A DNA stretch of 64,000 nucleotides from Mycobacterium sp. IS-836. GTDB taxonomy: Bacteria; Actinomycetota; Actinomycetes; Mycobacteriales; Mycobacteriaceae. Each line of letters starts with the position of its first letter. Positions within the stretch are counted from its first letter, which is position 1. Shown here in pieces: positions 26,023 to 35,219 of this stretch. The stretch lies in contig NZ_MBEU01000068.1 in assembly GCF_001954275.1 (NCBI RefSeq), positions 186,001 to 250,000 on the forward strand, in the 5' to 3' direction. The notes beneath the pieces are model-generated. The model searched no databases and was not told the origin of the DNA. It saw only the letters and a program-made list of their open reading frames with translations. Made by a program: the position numbers and the translations under genes.

Positions 26023-27363
26023 ATGAGCGATCTCGTTGAGCGGGTCCGCGACGTATTGCCGTCGGTGCGCCGCGATCTCGAGGACTTGGTGCGAATCGAA
26101 TCGGTGTGGGCCGACCCCGGCCGCCGCACCGAGGTGCACCGCAGCGCCCAGGCGGTAGCGGACCTGTTGTCGCAGGCGGGTTTTGGCGATGTACGCATCG
26201 TCAGCGAGGGCGGTGCGCCCGCGGTCATCGCGCATCATCCAGCGCCGGCGGGCGCGCCCACCGTGCTGTTGTACGCCCACCACGACGTGCAGCCCGAAGG
26301 CGACCGCGGCCAATGGGCGTCGCCGCCCTTTGAGCCCACCGAGCGCGACGGGCGTCTCTACGGTCGCGGTAGTGCCGACGACAAGGCCGGCATCGCAACG
26401 CATTTGGCGGCGTTTCGAGCGCACGGCGGCCGGCCCCCGGTGGGCGTGACGGTCTTCGTCGAAGGCGAGGAAGAATCCGGGTCACCCTCACTGGGCCGAT
26501 TGCTGGCCGCTCATCGCGACGCGCTGGCCGCCGACGTGATCGTGATCGCGGACTCGGACAACTGGAGCGTCGACACCCCGGCATTGACGGTGTCGCTGCG
26601 CGGCTTGGCCGACTGCGTGGTCGAGGTCGCCACCCTCGACCACGGGCTGCACTCCGGGTTGTGGGGCGGCGTGGTTCCCGATGCGCTGAGCGTGTTGGTG
26701 CGGCTGCTGGCCAGCCTGCACGACGACGACGGCAACGTGGCCGTCGCCGGATTGCACGAAAGTTCCGCCGCGCCAGTCGATTACCCGACCGAGCGGGTGC
26801 GCGCCGACTCCGGCCTGCTGGACGGCGTGTCCGAGATCGGTTCGGGTTCGGTGCCGCAGCGGCTGTGGGCCAAGCCTGCTATCACCGTGATCGGTATCGA
26901 CACCACACCGGTTGCGGCGGCGTCGAACACGCTGATCCCGCGGGCCCGGGCCAAGATCAGCATGCGGGTCGCGCCCGGTGGCGACGCGGCGGCGCACCTG
27001 GACGCGTTGACAGCGCATCTACAGCAACATGCGCCGTGGGGCGCACAGGTGACGGTCACGCCCGGCGACCTCGGCGAGCCGTACGCCATCGACGCCAGCG
27101 GCGCGGTGTACGACGCCGCGCGGGCGGCATTTCGGCAAGCGTGGGGCGTCGACCCGGTCGACATGGGCATGGGCGGCTCGATCCCGTTCATCGCCGAGTT
27201 CGCCGCCGCATTCCCGCAGGCCAGGATTCTCGTCACCGGCGTCGAAGATCCCGCGACCCAGGCGCACAGCGTCAACGAGAGCCTGCACCTGGGTGTGCTG
27301 GAACGCGCGGCGATCGCCGAAGCGCTGCTGCTGGCCAACCTGGCCAACGTGACCGGCGTCTAG
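26023..27363 (+). CDS. M20-family zinc metallopeptidase (Rv2522c ortholog)
   Basis: This 446-residue M20 dipeptidase-like enzyme shows the two-zinc site: H86-x-D88 in YAHHDVQ, the bridging Asp in SADDKAG (about 119), the catalytic Glu pair in EGEEESG (149-150), Asp in IADSDNW (about 177), and His in QAHSVNES near the end. A lid domain lies between about 190 and 320. It should remove residues from small peptides or acylated amino acids in the cytosol. It follows acpS after 18 nt, so it is part of the fas-acpS transcript. Its last 4 nt overlap the convergent bcp gene. Confidence 0.92.
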   Translation: MSDLVERVRDVLPSVRRDLEDLVRIESVWADPGRRTEVHRSAQAVADLLSQAGFGDVRIVSEGGAPAVIAHHPAPAGAPTVLLYAHHDVQPEGDRGQWASPPFEPTERDGRLYGRGSADDKAGIATHLAAFRAHGGRPPVGVTVFVEGEEESGSPSLGRLLAAHRDALAADVIVIADSDNWSVDTPALTVSLRGLADCVVEVATLDHGLHSGLWGGVVPDALSVLVRLLASLHDDDGNVAVAGLHESSAAPVDYPTERVRADSGLLDGVSEIGSGSVPQRLWAKPAITVIGIDTTPVAAASNTLIPRARAKISMRVAPGGDAAAHLDALTAHLQQHAPWGAQVTVTPGDLGEPYAIDASGAVYDAARAAFRQAWGVDPVDMGMGGSIPFIAEFAAAFPQARILVTGVEDPATQAHSVNESLHLGVLERAAIAEALLLANLANVTGV

Positions 27364-27833
27364 ACGGACAGGTCGCGCCGAAGTTTCGCGACGTGGCCGG
27401 TGGCCTTCACGTTGTACTGCGCGACGGCGATCTTGCCTTTTTCGTCGACCACGAAGGTGGAGCGAATCACGCCCTGCACCGTCCGGCCGTACATCTGCTT
27501 CTCGCCGTAGGCGCCCCACGCCGTCAGCACCTTGCGATCCGGATCGGACAGCAGCGGGAACGTCAGCTTCTCGGCATCGCGGAACTTGGCGAGCTTTTCC
27601 GGCTTGTCCGGGGAGATGCCGATGACGTCAAGTCCGGCGTCGTTGAGGTCGCGCAGGTTGTCGCGAAAATCGCAGGCCTGCTTGGTGCAGCCGGGCGTCG
27701 AAGCCGCCGGATAGAAGTACACGACGACGCGGCGCCCACGGTAGTCGGCCAGGGACACCTTGTTGCCGTCGGCGTCGGGCAGGCTGAAGGTGGGCGCTTT
27801 GTCGCCCGGGGCAAGCCGCGTGGTCTCGGTCAA
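27360..27833 (-). CDS. bcp: Thiol peroxidase of the Bcp/PrxQ type (Rv2521 ortholog)
   Basis: This 157-residue peroxiredoxin reduces hydroperoxides with electrons from thioredoxin. The peroxidatic cysteine is C49 in STPGCTKQAC and the probable resolving cysteine is C54, the close spacing typical of PrxQ. The thioredoxin fold is complete, with KVSLADYRGRRVVVYFYP before the active site and GVIRSTFVVDEKG after it. It is convergent with the M20 peptidase gene (4-bp overlap) and divergent from the DUF3618 gene. Confidence 0.95.
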   Translation of the reverse strand: MTETTRLAPGDKAPTFSLPDADGNKVSLADYRGRRVVVYFYPAASTPGCTKQACDFRDNLRDLNDAGLDVIGISPDKPEKLAKFRDAEKLTFPLLSDPDRKVLTAWGAYGEKQMYGRTVQGVIRSTFVVDEKGKIAVAQYNVKATGHVAKLRRDLSV

Positions 27834-27926
27834 CGTGGGTCCTTTCGGTTCACCGGATCGTAGGGGTTATCGCCAGCTGATCTAGGGTAGTGCGTCAGGT
27901 GCACAAGGCGAGTTGGAGGAAGAGAC

Positions 27927-28154
27927 GTGGCGGATCGGGACCCCGAGACCATCAAGCGGGACATCGACGTCGCCCGCGACCAGCTGGCGTCCACCGTCGA
28001 CTCCCTCGCCGAGCGCGCAAATCCTCGTCGCCTGGCCGACGATCTCAAGGCCAGGGTGATCGGGTTCGTGACGAAGCCCGCCGTGGCCGTCTCGTTGGTG
28101 GGAATCGGCTCGGTGGTCGTCGTCGTGGTGGTCCGCAGGATCAGGAACCGCTGA
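27927..28154 (+). CDS. Small DUF3618 membrane protein (Rv2520c ortholog)
   Basis: The 75-residue product has an N-terminal amphipathic helix typical of DUF3618 (DPETIKRDIDVARDQLASTV). One membrane span follows at about residues 50-69 (VAVSLVGIGSVVVVVVV), and the tail RRIRNR probably stays in the cytosol. The GTG at 27927 has GGAGGAAGAG directly upstream. The function of the family is unknown; membrane association and small size suggest a structural or accessory role. A terminator-like hairpin follows 8 nt after the stop. Confidence 0.88.
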   Translation: MADRDPETIKRDIDVARDQLASTVDSLAERANPRRLADDLKARVIGFVTKPAVAVSLVGIGSVVVVVVVRRIRNR

Positions 28155-28161
28155 CACGACG

Positions 28162-28178
28162 CCCTCGGAACCCGAGGG
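28162..28178 (+). terminator. Hairpin after DUF3618 gene
   Basis: CCCTCGG (28162-28168) and CCGAGGG (28172-28178) form a 7-bp stem with a 3-nt loop, followed on the plus strand by GTTTGATT. The position 8 nt after the stop and before the opposing tRNA gene fits an intrinsic terminator, though the T tract is interrupted. Confidence 0.55.
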
Positions 28179-28189
28179 GTTTGATTGGG

Positions 28190-28262
<73 letters not shown>

Positions 28263-28352
28263 CTTGGACGGCCGAGACCGCGTAGGCGACAATAACAGGC
28301 GTCCTGCCGCGGAGCGAAATCTCGACCCTTCAAGGGTAGCTGAGACAGCACA

Positions 28353-29591
28353 TCAGAAAAGCGTCCCGCAATACGGTGCTCGTTCGGTACTGAACGCGGC
28401 ATCCAGCTCGCGTAGGGCACCCCGACGCACCTCGGTGATGCGGTTCGCCCGGACGAGCTCGGAGGCGCGGTGTGCGCCCATATAGAGCGTCCCCAAGTCG
28501 CCCAGGCTGAGTTCCACGTCCGGGGGCCCTTCGTGCGGCACACACTTGCCCACACCATCGCGGGTCTGCAAGAGAAATCGGCCCCCGGCGAGCTTGAGCG
28601 GGTCCACCACTTCCAGCGCGACCTCGGTGTCGGCGAAGTACCCGCGGACACCGAGTGCTTCGGGCACGTCGTTGATGCGTACCCAGAGAAAGTCGTTGAC
28701 GCCCATGGTTCGAACGGAACGCTGGTCACGAAGTTTGAGCGGCAGCGGGTCATCGACTGGCACGTCGATCTCTATGTCGTCGAACATCTCCAAAACCAGC
28801 AACGTCTGCAACAGCTCGGTATGGGCTTCGTCGGTGATGGGGCAGAAGTCTTGCACGACAACGGTTCCCAGCGGTGGCCGAAACCCGTGCTGCGTCTCGG
28901 TGATGACGCGATACGTGAGGAAGCCGTCCGGATGAATCGTGCAATTCAGCGCGGATCGGTTGCCGCGCTGCGTTGATCGGTCTTCCAGATAGTCGGCCCA
29001 CCACGCGTCGTTGCGCTCGACGGCCCCATCGGTTGCGGCGCACCACCGTTCGTAGATTTCGGGCAAATACCGTCGCGCTTCGGCGGCGTTGACCTCGCGG
29101 CCCGGGTTATCGCTCGGCGCGTCCCGCAACTTCGCCGAGCGCCGGTCGATTGAATAGGTGCGGCTGTAAGTGGCCACGCCGGCACCGAAGTTGTCATACA
29201 TCGCGGTTTGGGTCGGCACCCCACACACGATCGGATAGCCGCGCTCCAATAGCTTGCCCAGCCCCTCGGCGCTGAGCTGCGCCCATATTCCCTTGCCCTG
29301 ATGCGTCGACGCGACGGCGATCATCGACAGCCACGCGGCCCGCAGGCGGGCGCCGCCCGGCACGGTGAGCCGCGAGCGATAGATGATCGACGTCCCTACC
29401 AGGAACGGCCGCTGCGGATCGGAGAAATCCTCGGCGACGAGGATGTCCTCCAATTCGACGCGGCGTTTCCAGGCTTCGACGTCCCGCGCGCCCACCGGAT
29501 CCCCGAAGGCGCGAGCCTGGTTCTCGTAGACCACCTGCCAGTCGGCTTCGGTTGGATGCCTGATCCTGATGGACTCGTCCGTCGTGTTCAT
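28353..29591 (-). CDS. Eis-like GNAT N-acetyltransferase
   Basis: The 412-residue protein has the layout of the Eis (enhanced intracellular survival) family: two GNAT-like domains followed by an SCP2-like C-terminal domain. The acetyl-CoA motif is LSMIAVASTHQGKGI at about 90-104 (V-x3-Q-G-x-G variant). The chain ends in a free aromatic carboxylate (GTLF), which Eis enzymes use as the general base. Eis proteins acetylate amines such as lysines of host proteins or aminoglycosides. Which of the several mycobacterial Eis paralogues this is cannot be decided here. It is divergent from the DMT transporter gene. Confidence 0.82.
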   Translation of the reverse strand: MNTTDESIRIRHPTEADWQVVYENQARAFGDPVGARDVEAWKRRVELEDILVAEDFSDPQRPFLVGTSIIYRSRLTVPGGARLRAAWLSMIAVASTHQGKGIWAQLSAEGLGKLLERGYPIVCGVPTQTAMYDNFGAGVATYSRTYSIDRRSAKLRDAPSDNPGREVNAAEARRYLPEIYERWCAATDGAVERNDAWWADYLEDRSTQRGNRSALNCTIHPDGFLTYRVITETQHGFRPPLGTVVVQDFCPITDEAHTELLQTLLVLEMFDDIEIDVPVDDPLPLKLRDQRSVRTMGVNDFLWVRINDVPEALGVRGYFADTEVALEVVDPLKLAGGRFLLQTRDGVGKCVPHEGPPDVELSLGDLGTLYMGAHRASELVRANRITEVRRGALRELDAAFSTERAPYCGTLF

Positions 29592-29623
29592 CGCTTATCC
29601 AATCCGCTTCTACCCCAGCCAAA

Positions 29624-29697
29624 CCCATACCCGAGTGGCTTACCGTCAAACCTCGCCGCACGTCCGACGGGTCAGAACGGCCAGATTTGGGTATGGG
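29624..29697. promoter_or_regulatory. Divergent promoter with inverted CCCATACCC pair
   Basis: CCCATACCC at 29624-29632 is repeated inverted as GGGTATGGG at 29689-29697, so each divergent gene (Eis-like and DMT transporter) is preceded by GGGTATGGG in its own reading direction. The copy on the plus strand ends 8 nt before the transporter ATG. The elements could be extended -10 regions or regulator half-sites. Confidence 0.35.
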
Positions 29698-29705
29698 ATA
29701 CGGCA

Positions 29706-30608
29706 ATGCTGCAAGGAATCACTCGGCTCGATATCGCCGTTGTGCTTGCGCTGGGTTCCGCGCTGTGCATCGCGATCGGCGACGTGCTGCAGCAACGAGC
29801 GGCACACTGCGTCACCGACGGGGCGGTCGGTCACATCGAGTTGTTCGCCAACCTGTTGCGCAGCCGACGATGGTGGTGGGGCACATTGCTGCTCGCGGCG
29901 AGCGTCGCGCTGCAGGCGGCCGCGCTGGGCCAGGGATCGGTGCTACTGGTGCAGGCGCTACTGGTGCTTTCGCTGCTGTTTGCGCTGCCGATCAATGCCA
30001 GGCTGTACCACCGCACGGTGAGTGGCGGCGAGTGGATCTGGGCGGGCTTGCTCACCGCCGCGGTGATCGTGATCGTGGTCGTCGGCAATCCGCAGGCCGG
30101 TCGTTCGAGCGCGCCCTTGCAAACCTGGGCGGTCGTGGCCGTGGTCCTCGGGCCGCTGTTGGTCGCGTGCGTCGTGGCCGGCCGGGTCTGGGGTGGCTCC
30201 GTGGCCGCGGTGCTCTTCGCCTTGGTTTCGGGTTCGCTGTGGGGGGTATTTGCGGTGCTCGCCAAGGAGGTCGTAGCCCGGCTCGGCGATCGGGGATGGG
30301 CGGTAACCCAGACTCCCGAGCTCTACGCCCTGCTGCTGGCGGCAGTAGGGGGCGTGGTGTGGAGTCAGGCGGCTTTCCGGGCCGGCCCCTTGACCGCGTC
30401 GATGCCGACCTTGCAGATGTCGCAGCCGGTCGTGGCGTCGGTGCTGGGTGTCGTCGTCCTCGGCGAGACGCTGAATGCCGCTGGCGCCGGGCTTGTCGCC
30501 CTCTCGGTGGCGGCGCTGGTGACGACGGCGGCCATCGTCAAACTCGCGCGCGTCGAAGCCGTCTCGACCCGCGACGGGGCCCAAATGGAGAATTTGTCGC
30601 GATTGTGA
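29706..30608 (+). CDS. DMT/EamA-like multidrug or metabolite exporter
   Basis: The 300-residue hydrophobic protein shows about nine to ten membrane helices, starting DIAVVLALGSALCIAIGDVLQQ and closing with SVLGVVVLGETLNAAGAGLVAL. The closing segment, with its G-E-T-L motif, is typical of the last helices of the drug/metabolite transporter (DMT) superfamily. Two repeats of four to five helices are separated near residue 155. Substrate is unknown. The ATG at 29706 is chosen because the first helix begins there; no good ribosome site is seen. Confidence 0.75.
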   Translation: MLQGITRLDIAVVLALGSALCIAIGDVLQQRAAHCVTDGAVGHIELFANLLRSRRWWWGTLLLAASVALQAAALGQGSVLLVQALLVLSLLFALPINARLYHRTVSGGEWIWAGLLTAAVIVIVVVGNPQAGRSSAPLQTWAVVAVVLGPLLVACVVAGRVWGGSVAAVLFALVSGSLWGVFAVLAKEVVARLGDRGWAVTQTPELYALLLAAVGGVVWSQAAFRAGPLTASMPTLQMSQPVVASVLGVVVLGETLNAAGAGLVALSVAALVTTAAIVKLARVEAVSTRDGAQMENLSRL

Positions 30609-30721
30609 CGCCCGTCGCCGGTCAATGTCGGCATGGGGAGCGGCCAGAACCCATTAGAATGCATGCACCGATTCTGGTCAGCGGTGACCAAACTCAGCCG
30701 ATCTTATTGGAAGGCAGCTCG

Positions 30722-31921
30722 ATGATGCCTTTGCGCAGACGCCGATCGTGGCTGCTTGTAGCCATGGTCATGTTTGCTGCGGTCGGTGTTGCATGCGGCA
30801 GCAGCCACACGGCCGCACCCGCGAAGGTCATCTTCGACAAGGGCACGCCGTTCGCCGATCTGCTGGTGCCCAAGCTCACGTCGTCGGTGTCCGACGGCGC
30901 CGTCGGGGTCACCGTGGACGCGCCGGTGACGGTCAGCGTTGCCGATGGGGTGCTCGCGTCGGTCAGCATGGTCAACGAGAACGGCAAGACGATAAACGGG
31001 CAACTCAGCCCGGACGGGCTGCGCTGGTCGACCACCGAGCCGCTCGGCTACAACCGGCGCTACACGCTGACCGCGAAGGCGCTCGGGCTCGGTGGCAGCG
31101 CGGCGAACCGCCAGATGAGCTTCGCGACCAGTTCCCCCGCCCACCTGACCATGCCCTACGTCTATCCCGCCGACGGCGAGGTAGTGGGCATCGGCCAGCC
31201 GGTGGCGATCCGCTTCGACGAGAACATCGCGAATCGCGCAGCGGCGCAGAAGGCCGTCACCATCACGACCAACCCGCCCGTCGAGGGCGCGTTCTACTGG
31301 TTGAACAACCGTGAAGTGCGTTGGCGCCCAGAGCATTACTGGAAGCCGGGCACCACCGTTGACGTGGCGGTGAACACCTACGGTGTCGACTTGGGCGACG
31401 GGATGTTCGGCGAAGACAACGTCAAGACGCACTTCACCATCGGCGACGAGGTCATCTCGACCGCCGACGACACCACCAAGACGGTGACGGTGCGGGTCAA
31501 CGGCGAAGTCGTCCGGACCATGCCGACGTCGATGGGCAAGGACAGCACCCCGACGGCCAACGGCGTGTACATCATCGGTGGCCGGTTCAAACACATCATC
31601 ATGGATTCGTCGACCTATGGGGTTCCGGTCAACTCGCCCAACGGATATCGCACCGAAGTCGACTGGGCCACGCAGATGTCCTACAGCGGCGTCTTCGTCC
31701 ACTCCGCGCCGTGGTCGGTCGGCGCCCAGGGGCACACAAACACCAGCCACGGCTGCCTGAACGTGAGCCCCAGCAACGCCGAGTGGTTCTACGACCACAG
31801 CAAGAGCGGGGACATCGTCGAGGTTGTGCATACCGTCGGCCCGACGCTGCCGGGGACCGAGGGGCTCGGTGACTGGAACGTGCCCTGGCCGGTGTGGAAG
31901 GCCGGCAACGCCAACACCTGA
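30722..31921 (+). CDS. ldtB: L,D-transpeptidase, lipoprotein type (Rv2518c ortholog)
   Basis: This 399-residue exported enzyme forms 3-3 cross-links in peptidoglycan. After a positively charged start (RRRRSW) and a hydrophobic segment there is a likely acylated cysteine in VGVACGSS. The lipobox is imperfect, with Gly at -3. Two Ig-like domains fill about 45-250 and the YkuD catalytic domain about 250-375. The catalytic cysteine is C345 in SHGCLNVS, with the upstream histidine in VFVHSAPWS. The ATG at 30722 follows GGAAGG at 30709-30714. LdtB (LdtMt2) is the main L,D-transpeptidase of M. tuberculosis and the target of carbapenems. Confidence 0.95.
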   Translation: MMPLRRRRSWLLVAMVMFAAVGVACGSSHTAAPAKVIFDKGTPFADLLVPKLTSSVSDGAVGVTVDAPVTVSVADGVLASVSMVNENGKTINGQLSPDGLRWSTTEPLGYNRRYTLTAKALGLGGSAANRQMSFATSSPAHLTMPYVYPADGEVVGIGQPVAIRFDENIANRAAAQKAVTITTNPPVEGAFYWLNNREVRWRPEHYWKPGTTVDVAVNTYGVDLGDGMFGEDNVKTHFTIGDEVISTADDTTKTVTVRVNGEVVRTMPTSMGKDSTPTANGVYIIGGRFKHIIMDSSTYGVPVNSPNGYRTEVDWATQMSYSGVFVHSAPWSVGAQGHTNTSHGCLNVSPSNAEWFYDHSKSGDIVEVVHTVGPTLPGTEGLGDWNVPWPVWKAGNANT

Positions 31922-31925
31922 GTGC

Positions 31926-31947
31926 GTCGGGGCGCGGGCGCTCCGAC
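31926..31947 (+). terminator. Hairpin after ldtB
   Basis: GTCGGGGCG (31926-31934) pairs with CGCTCCGAC (31939-31947), nine pairs with one G-T, and a 4-nt loop, five bases after the ldtB stop. There is no U tract, as is common in mycobacteria. It also separates ldtB from the opposing tRNA-His. Confidence 0.5.
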
Positions 31948-31952
31948 TGTGG

Positions 31953-32026
31953 GGTGGCTGACGGGACTCGAACCCGCGACACCCAGGATCACAACCTGGT
32001 GCTCTACCAGCTGAACTACAGCCACC
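31953..32026 (-). tRNA. hisT: tRNA-His(GTG)
   Basis: The reverse strand gives acceptor GTGGCTG pairing with CAGCCAC, an extra 5' G opposite discriminator C as required of histidine tRNAs, D arm AGTTCAGCTGGTAGAGC, anticodon loop TTGTGAT with anticodon GTG, and T arm GCGGGTTCGAGTCCCGT. It lies immediately downstream of orn on the same strand. Confidence 0.95.
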
Positions 32027-32060
32027 ATGGCCGCGCCTAGACGCGCAGCGACTGTCGATA

Positions 32061-32708
32061 CTAGCCGGTTGGTGGCTCGGCGGCCGAATCGATTGGCCCG
32101 GCCGCTTGCTCTCCGCCGCCGAGATCGGCGACCACCGCCTCGATTTCGCTGGTAGACGGGCCCGGCTGCGGCACGAATGCGGTCTGCCGGTAGAACTTCA
32201 ATTCCCGGATGGATTCGTGGATGTCGGCCAGCGCGCGGTGGGATAGCCCCTTGACCGGCTGACCGTAATAAATGCGCGGGTACCAGCGCCGGCACAGTTC
32301 CTTGATCGAGCTGACGTCGATCATCCGGTAATGCAGAAACGAGTCCAGCGCGGGCATGTCGCGCGCGATGAACGAACGGTCGGTGGCGATCGAGTTGCCC
32401 GCCAGCGGCGCGGTCTTGGGCTGCTTGACGTGGGTGCCGATGTAATCCATCACCATCGCCTCGGCGGTCGCCAGGTCTACGGTCGATGCCTTCACTTCGT
32501 CGACAAGGCCCGAGCGCGAGTGCATTTCGGCGACTACGTCGATCATCGACGACAGCGCGGCGTCGTCGGCGTGAATGACCACGTCGACGCCGTCGCCAAG
32601 AATGTTCAGGTCGGCGTCGGTGACCAGGGCTGCGATCTCGATCAACTTGTCCGAACCCAGGTCCAGCCCGGTCATCTCGCAGTCGATCCACACCAATTCG
32701 TCGCGCAC
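32061..32708 (-). CDS. orn: Oligoribonuclease
   Basis: This 215-residue DEDDh exonuclease degrades 2-5-nt RNAs and pGpG to mononucleotides. The first acidic pair is in WIDCEMTGLD (D-x-E), the next Asp in ATDRSFIARD, and the final His/Asp in SHRALADIHES. Length equals that of Rv2511. The GTG at 32708 gives VRDELVWIDCEM, the usual compact N-terminus. It is divergent from the ATPase gene across about 105 bp, with tRNA-His downstream. Confidence 0.96.
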   Translation of the reverse strand: MRDELVWIDCEMTGLDLGSDKLIEIAALVTDADLNILGDGVDVVIHADDAALSSMIDVVAEMHSRSGLVDEVKASTVDLATAEAMVMDYIGTHVKQPKTAPLAGNSIATDRSFIARDMPALDSFLHYRMIDVSSIKELCRRWYPRIYYGQPVKGLSHRALADIHESIRELKFYRQTAFVPQPGPSTSEIEAVVADLGGGEQAAGPIDSAAEPPTG

Positions 32709-32813
32709 AGCGCTCAGCGTAGGCGCACGTGGGACCCCGTCGGGCCCTGCCCCCGCTTGCCGACGGGCAGTAGGGTGGTCGGTGCTTAACCAACGACAGA
32801 GGGGCGCGGCACG

Positions 32814-34367
32814 ATGAGCACGGAATCGGCGGCGACACCCGCGCAGCGGATCGCGAGCGGTTACGCCGTCAAAGGCCAGGCGTTGGAATTGGGCACGGTC
32901 GTGGTCGACGGCACGGCCGACCCGACCGCTCAGATACGCATTCCGCTGGCCACCGTCAACAGGCATGGCCTGGTCGCCGGGGCGACCGGAACCGGCAAGA
33001 CCAAGACGCTGCAACTGATCGCCGAGCAGCTCAGCGTCGCCGGCGTACCCGTGCTGATGGCCGACGTGAAGGGCGACCTATCGGGCCTGGCCCGGCCGGG
33101 GGAGGCAAACGACAGGACCGCAGCGCGCGCGAAAGACACCGGCGACGACTGGGCGGCGACGGGATACCCGGTGGAGTTTCTGTCACTCGGCACCGGCGGA
33201 GTGGGTGTGCCGGTGCGCGCGACGGTCGCCAGTTTTGGCCCGATCCTCTTGTCGAAAGTGTTGGGGCTCAACGCTACCCAAGAATCGACGCTGGGGTTGA
33301 TCTTTCACTGGGCCAAGGACAACAACCGTCCGCTGGTCACCTTGGACCAATTGCGCGCCGCGATCAGCCATCTGGCCAGCGACGAGGGCAAGGCCGACCT
33401 GAGATCGTTGGGCGGAGTGTCCTCGACGACGGCGGGTGTCATCCTGCGCGCCCTGGTGAATCTCGCCGGTGAGGGTGGCGACACGTTCTTCGGCGAGCCG
33501 AAGCTCGAGCCGCAGGATCTTTTGCGCGTCGACGACCAGGGCCGCGGCATCATCTCGTTGCTGGAGTTCAGCGGTCAGACTTTGCGCCCGGTCATCTTCT
33601 CCACCTTCCTGATGTGGTTACTCGCCGACTTGTTCACCGTGCTGCCCGAGGTCGGTGACGTGGACAAGCCGAAGCTGGTGTTCTTTTTCGACGAGGCGCA
33701 CCTGCTTTTCACCGACGCGTCCAAGGCGTTTCTCGAGCAGGTCGAGCAGACCGTCAAGCTGATTCGTTCCAAGGGCGTCGGGGTGTTCTTTTGCACGCAG
33801 CTGCCCACCGACCTGCCCAACGACGTGCTCTCCCAGCTGGGCGCCCGCGTCCAGCACGCCTTGCGGGCGTTCACGCCGGACGACCAGAAGGCGCTGTCCA
33901 AGACCGTGCGCACCTATCCGAAAACCGATGTGTACGACCTGGAGTCGGCGTTGACGTCGTTGGGAATCGGCGAGGCCGTGGTGACCGTTCTGTCCGAGAA
34001 GGGCGCACCCACCCCGGTCGCGTGGACGCGCATGCGAGTGCCGCGGTCGCTGATGGCCGCCATCGGCGCCGACGCGGTCGCCGCCGCGGCCAAATCCAGT
34101 CCGCTGCAGGCCAAATACGGCCAGACGGTTCAACAGCCGGAGCCGCCGCCGCAGGCTGCCCCACCTCAGCAGGCTCAGCGCGGGCAGTACGAGCCGCTGC
34201 CGTTGCCGGACCAGCTCGACGTGCCGCCGATGCCGGAGCCCTACGAGCCCAAGGGCCCCGCGATGTGGGAGGAAATCCTGAAAAACCCGACGGTGAAAGG
34301 CTACGTCAACACCGGCATACGCGAGATCATCCGCAATCTCCTCGGCAGCGGACGGCGTCGGAAGTAG
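32814..34367 (+). CDS. HerA/DUF853-like ATPase (Rv2510c ortholog)
   Basis: The 517-residue protein is a P-loop ATPase of the HerA/FtsK branch. Walker A GATGTGKTKT lies at about 55-64, Walker B LVFFFDEAHLLF near 288, and an arginine-containing sensor region FFCTQLPTDLP near 325. The Pro/Gln-rich stretch at about 440-480 looks like a flexible linker before a conserved C-terminal tail. DUF853 proteins are annotated as helicase-like, but no substrate is known. The ATG at 32814 has GAGGGGCGCGGC in front. The convergent cmrA gene ends 3 bp beyond its stop. Confidence 0.85.
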   Translation: MSTESAATPAQRIASGYAVKGQALELGTVVVDGTADPTAQIRIPLATVNRHGLVAGATGTGKTKTLQLIAEQLSVAGVPVLMADVKGDLSGLARPGEANDRTAARAKDTGDDWAATGYPVEFLSLGTGGVGVPVRATVASFGPILLSKVLGLNATQESTLGLIFHWAKDNNRPLVTLDQLRAAISHLASDEGKADLRSLGGVSSTTAGVILRALVNLAGEGGDTFFGEPKLEPQDLLRVDDQGRGIISLLEFSGQTLRPVIFSTFLMWLLADLFTVLPEVGDVDKPKLVFFFDEAHLLFTDASKAFLEQVEQTVKLIRSKGVGVFFCTQLPTDLPNDVLSQLGARVQHALRAFTPDDQKALSKTVRTYPKTDVYDLESALTSLGIGEAVVTVLSEKGAPTPVAWTRMRVPRSLMAAIGADAVAAAAKSSPLQAKYGQTVQQPEPPPQAAPPQQAQRGQYEPLPLPDQLDVPPMPEPYEPKGPAMWEEILKNPTVKGYVNTGIREIIRNLLGSGRRRK

Positions 34368-34370
34368 CGA

Positions 34371-35177
34371 CTACCCGCCGCCGAGCTTCTTGTAGAAGCT
34401 GCCCACGATCGGGGCGACGATGGCGCGGGGGCCGTACCCGCTCGCAACGGACATTGCCTTCGACGTCAGACCGGGGACGACGCGCATCTTGTTGCGCGCC
34501 AACGCATCCAGCGATACCTGGGCGGTGTGCTCGGTGGAGATCCACAAGAAGTCCGGCACCAGCCGCTCGACGAGCGTGGCCTCGGCGTCGTCGGGCAGGT
34601 CGGTGCGCACCGGACCCGGCGCAAGCAGGGTGACATGCACACCGGAACCGCGGAGTTCGCCGCGTATCGATTCGCTGAAGGTGTTCACGAACGCCTTGGT
34701 GGCGGCATAGGTCGCGTTGTAGGGGATCGGCGAATTGCCTGCCGCCGAACCGGAAATCAAGATGCCGCCGGCCTTGCGCTCGATCATGCCGGGCAGCACC
34801 GCCAGCGTAAGGTCATGCACCCCAAGGACATTGAGCTGCAGCTGCGCCTTCTCGCCGGCCGGGTCGAGGGCCGCGAGCGGGCCGAACGTCGCGGTGCCGG
34901 CGTTGGCGCACAGGATCGAGATCGGGCGGGCGGCCAGTTCGTCGCACAGCTTCGCGCGATCCGCCGGGTCGGCAAGGTCGGCCGGTCGCACTTCCACAGT
35001 GACGCGATACTTGTCGGCCAGCCGCGCGGCGAGCTCGGTCAGGATGTCCTCGCGCCGGGCCGTGACGATCAAACTGTGGCCGCGCGCGGCGAGCTCGGTG
35101 GCCAGCGCTTCGCCGATGTTTTGCGAAGCTCCGGTGACAACGGCGCGCGCGTCAGGGCTGGGCGCGGGTATCGGCAT
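34371..35177 (-). CDS. cmrA: Mycolic acid reductase, SDR family (Rv2509 ortholog)
   Basis: This 268-residue classical SDR has a cofactor motif TGASQNIG near 15-22, NAG in LCANAGT, and the catalytic triad S144 (ISGSAAG), Y157 and K161 (TYAATKAF). Length and genomic position (next to the Rv2510c and Rv2508c orthologs) match Rv2509. That enzyme is the corynebacterial/mycobacterial mycolate reductase that converts the 3-oxo mycolate product of Pks13 condensation to the mature hydroxy acid. The ATG at 35177 opens 43 bp from the divergent MFS gene. Confidence 0.92.
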   Translation of the reverse strand: MPIPAPSPDARAVVTGASQNIGEALATELAARGHSLIVTARREDILTELAARLADKYRVTVEVRPADLADPADRAKLCDELAARPISILCANAGTATFGPLAALDPAGEKAQLQLNVLGVHDLTLAVLPGMIERKAGGILISGSAAGNSPIPYNATYAATKAFVNTFSESIRGELRGSGVHVTLLAPGPVRTDLPDDAEATLVERLVPDFLWISTEHTAQVSLDALARNKMRVVPGLTSKAMSVASGYGPRAIVAPIVGSFYKKLGGG

Positions 35178-35219
35178 GCGCCAATCGTAGACAGCCCCCC
35201 AACACATAGAGTGCCGGGC

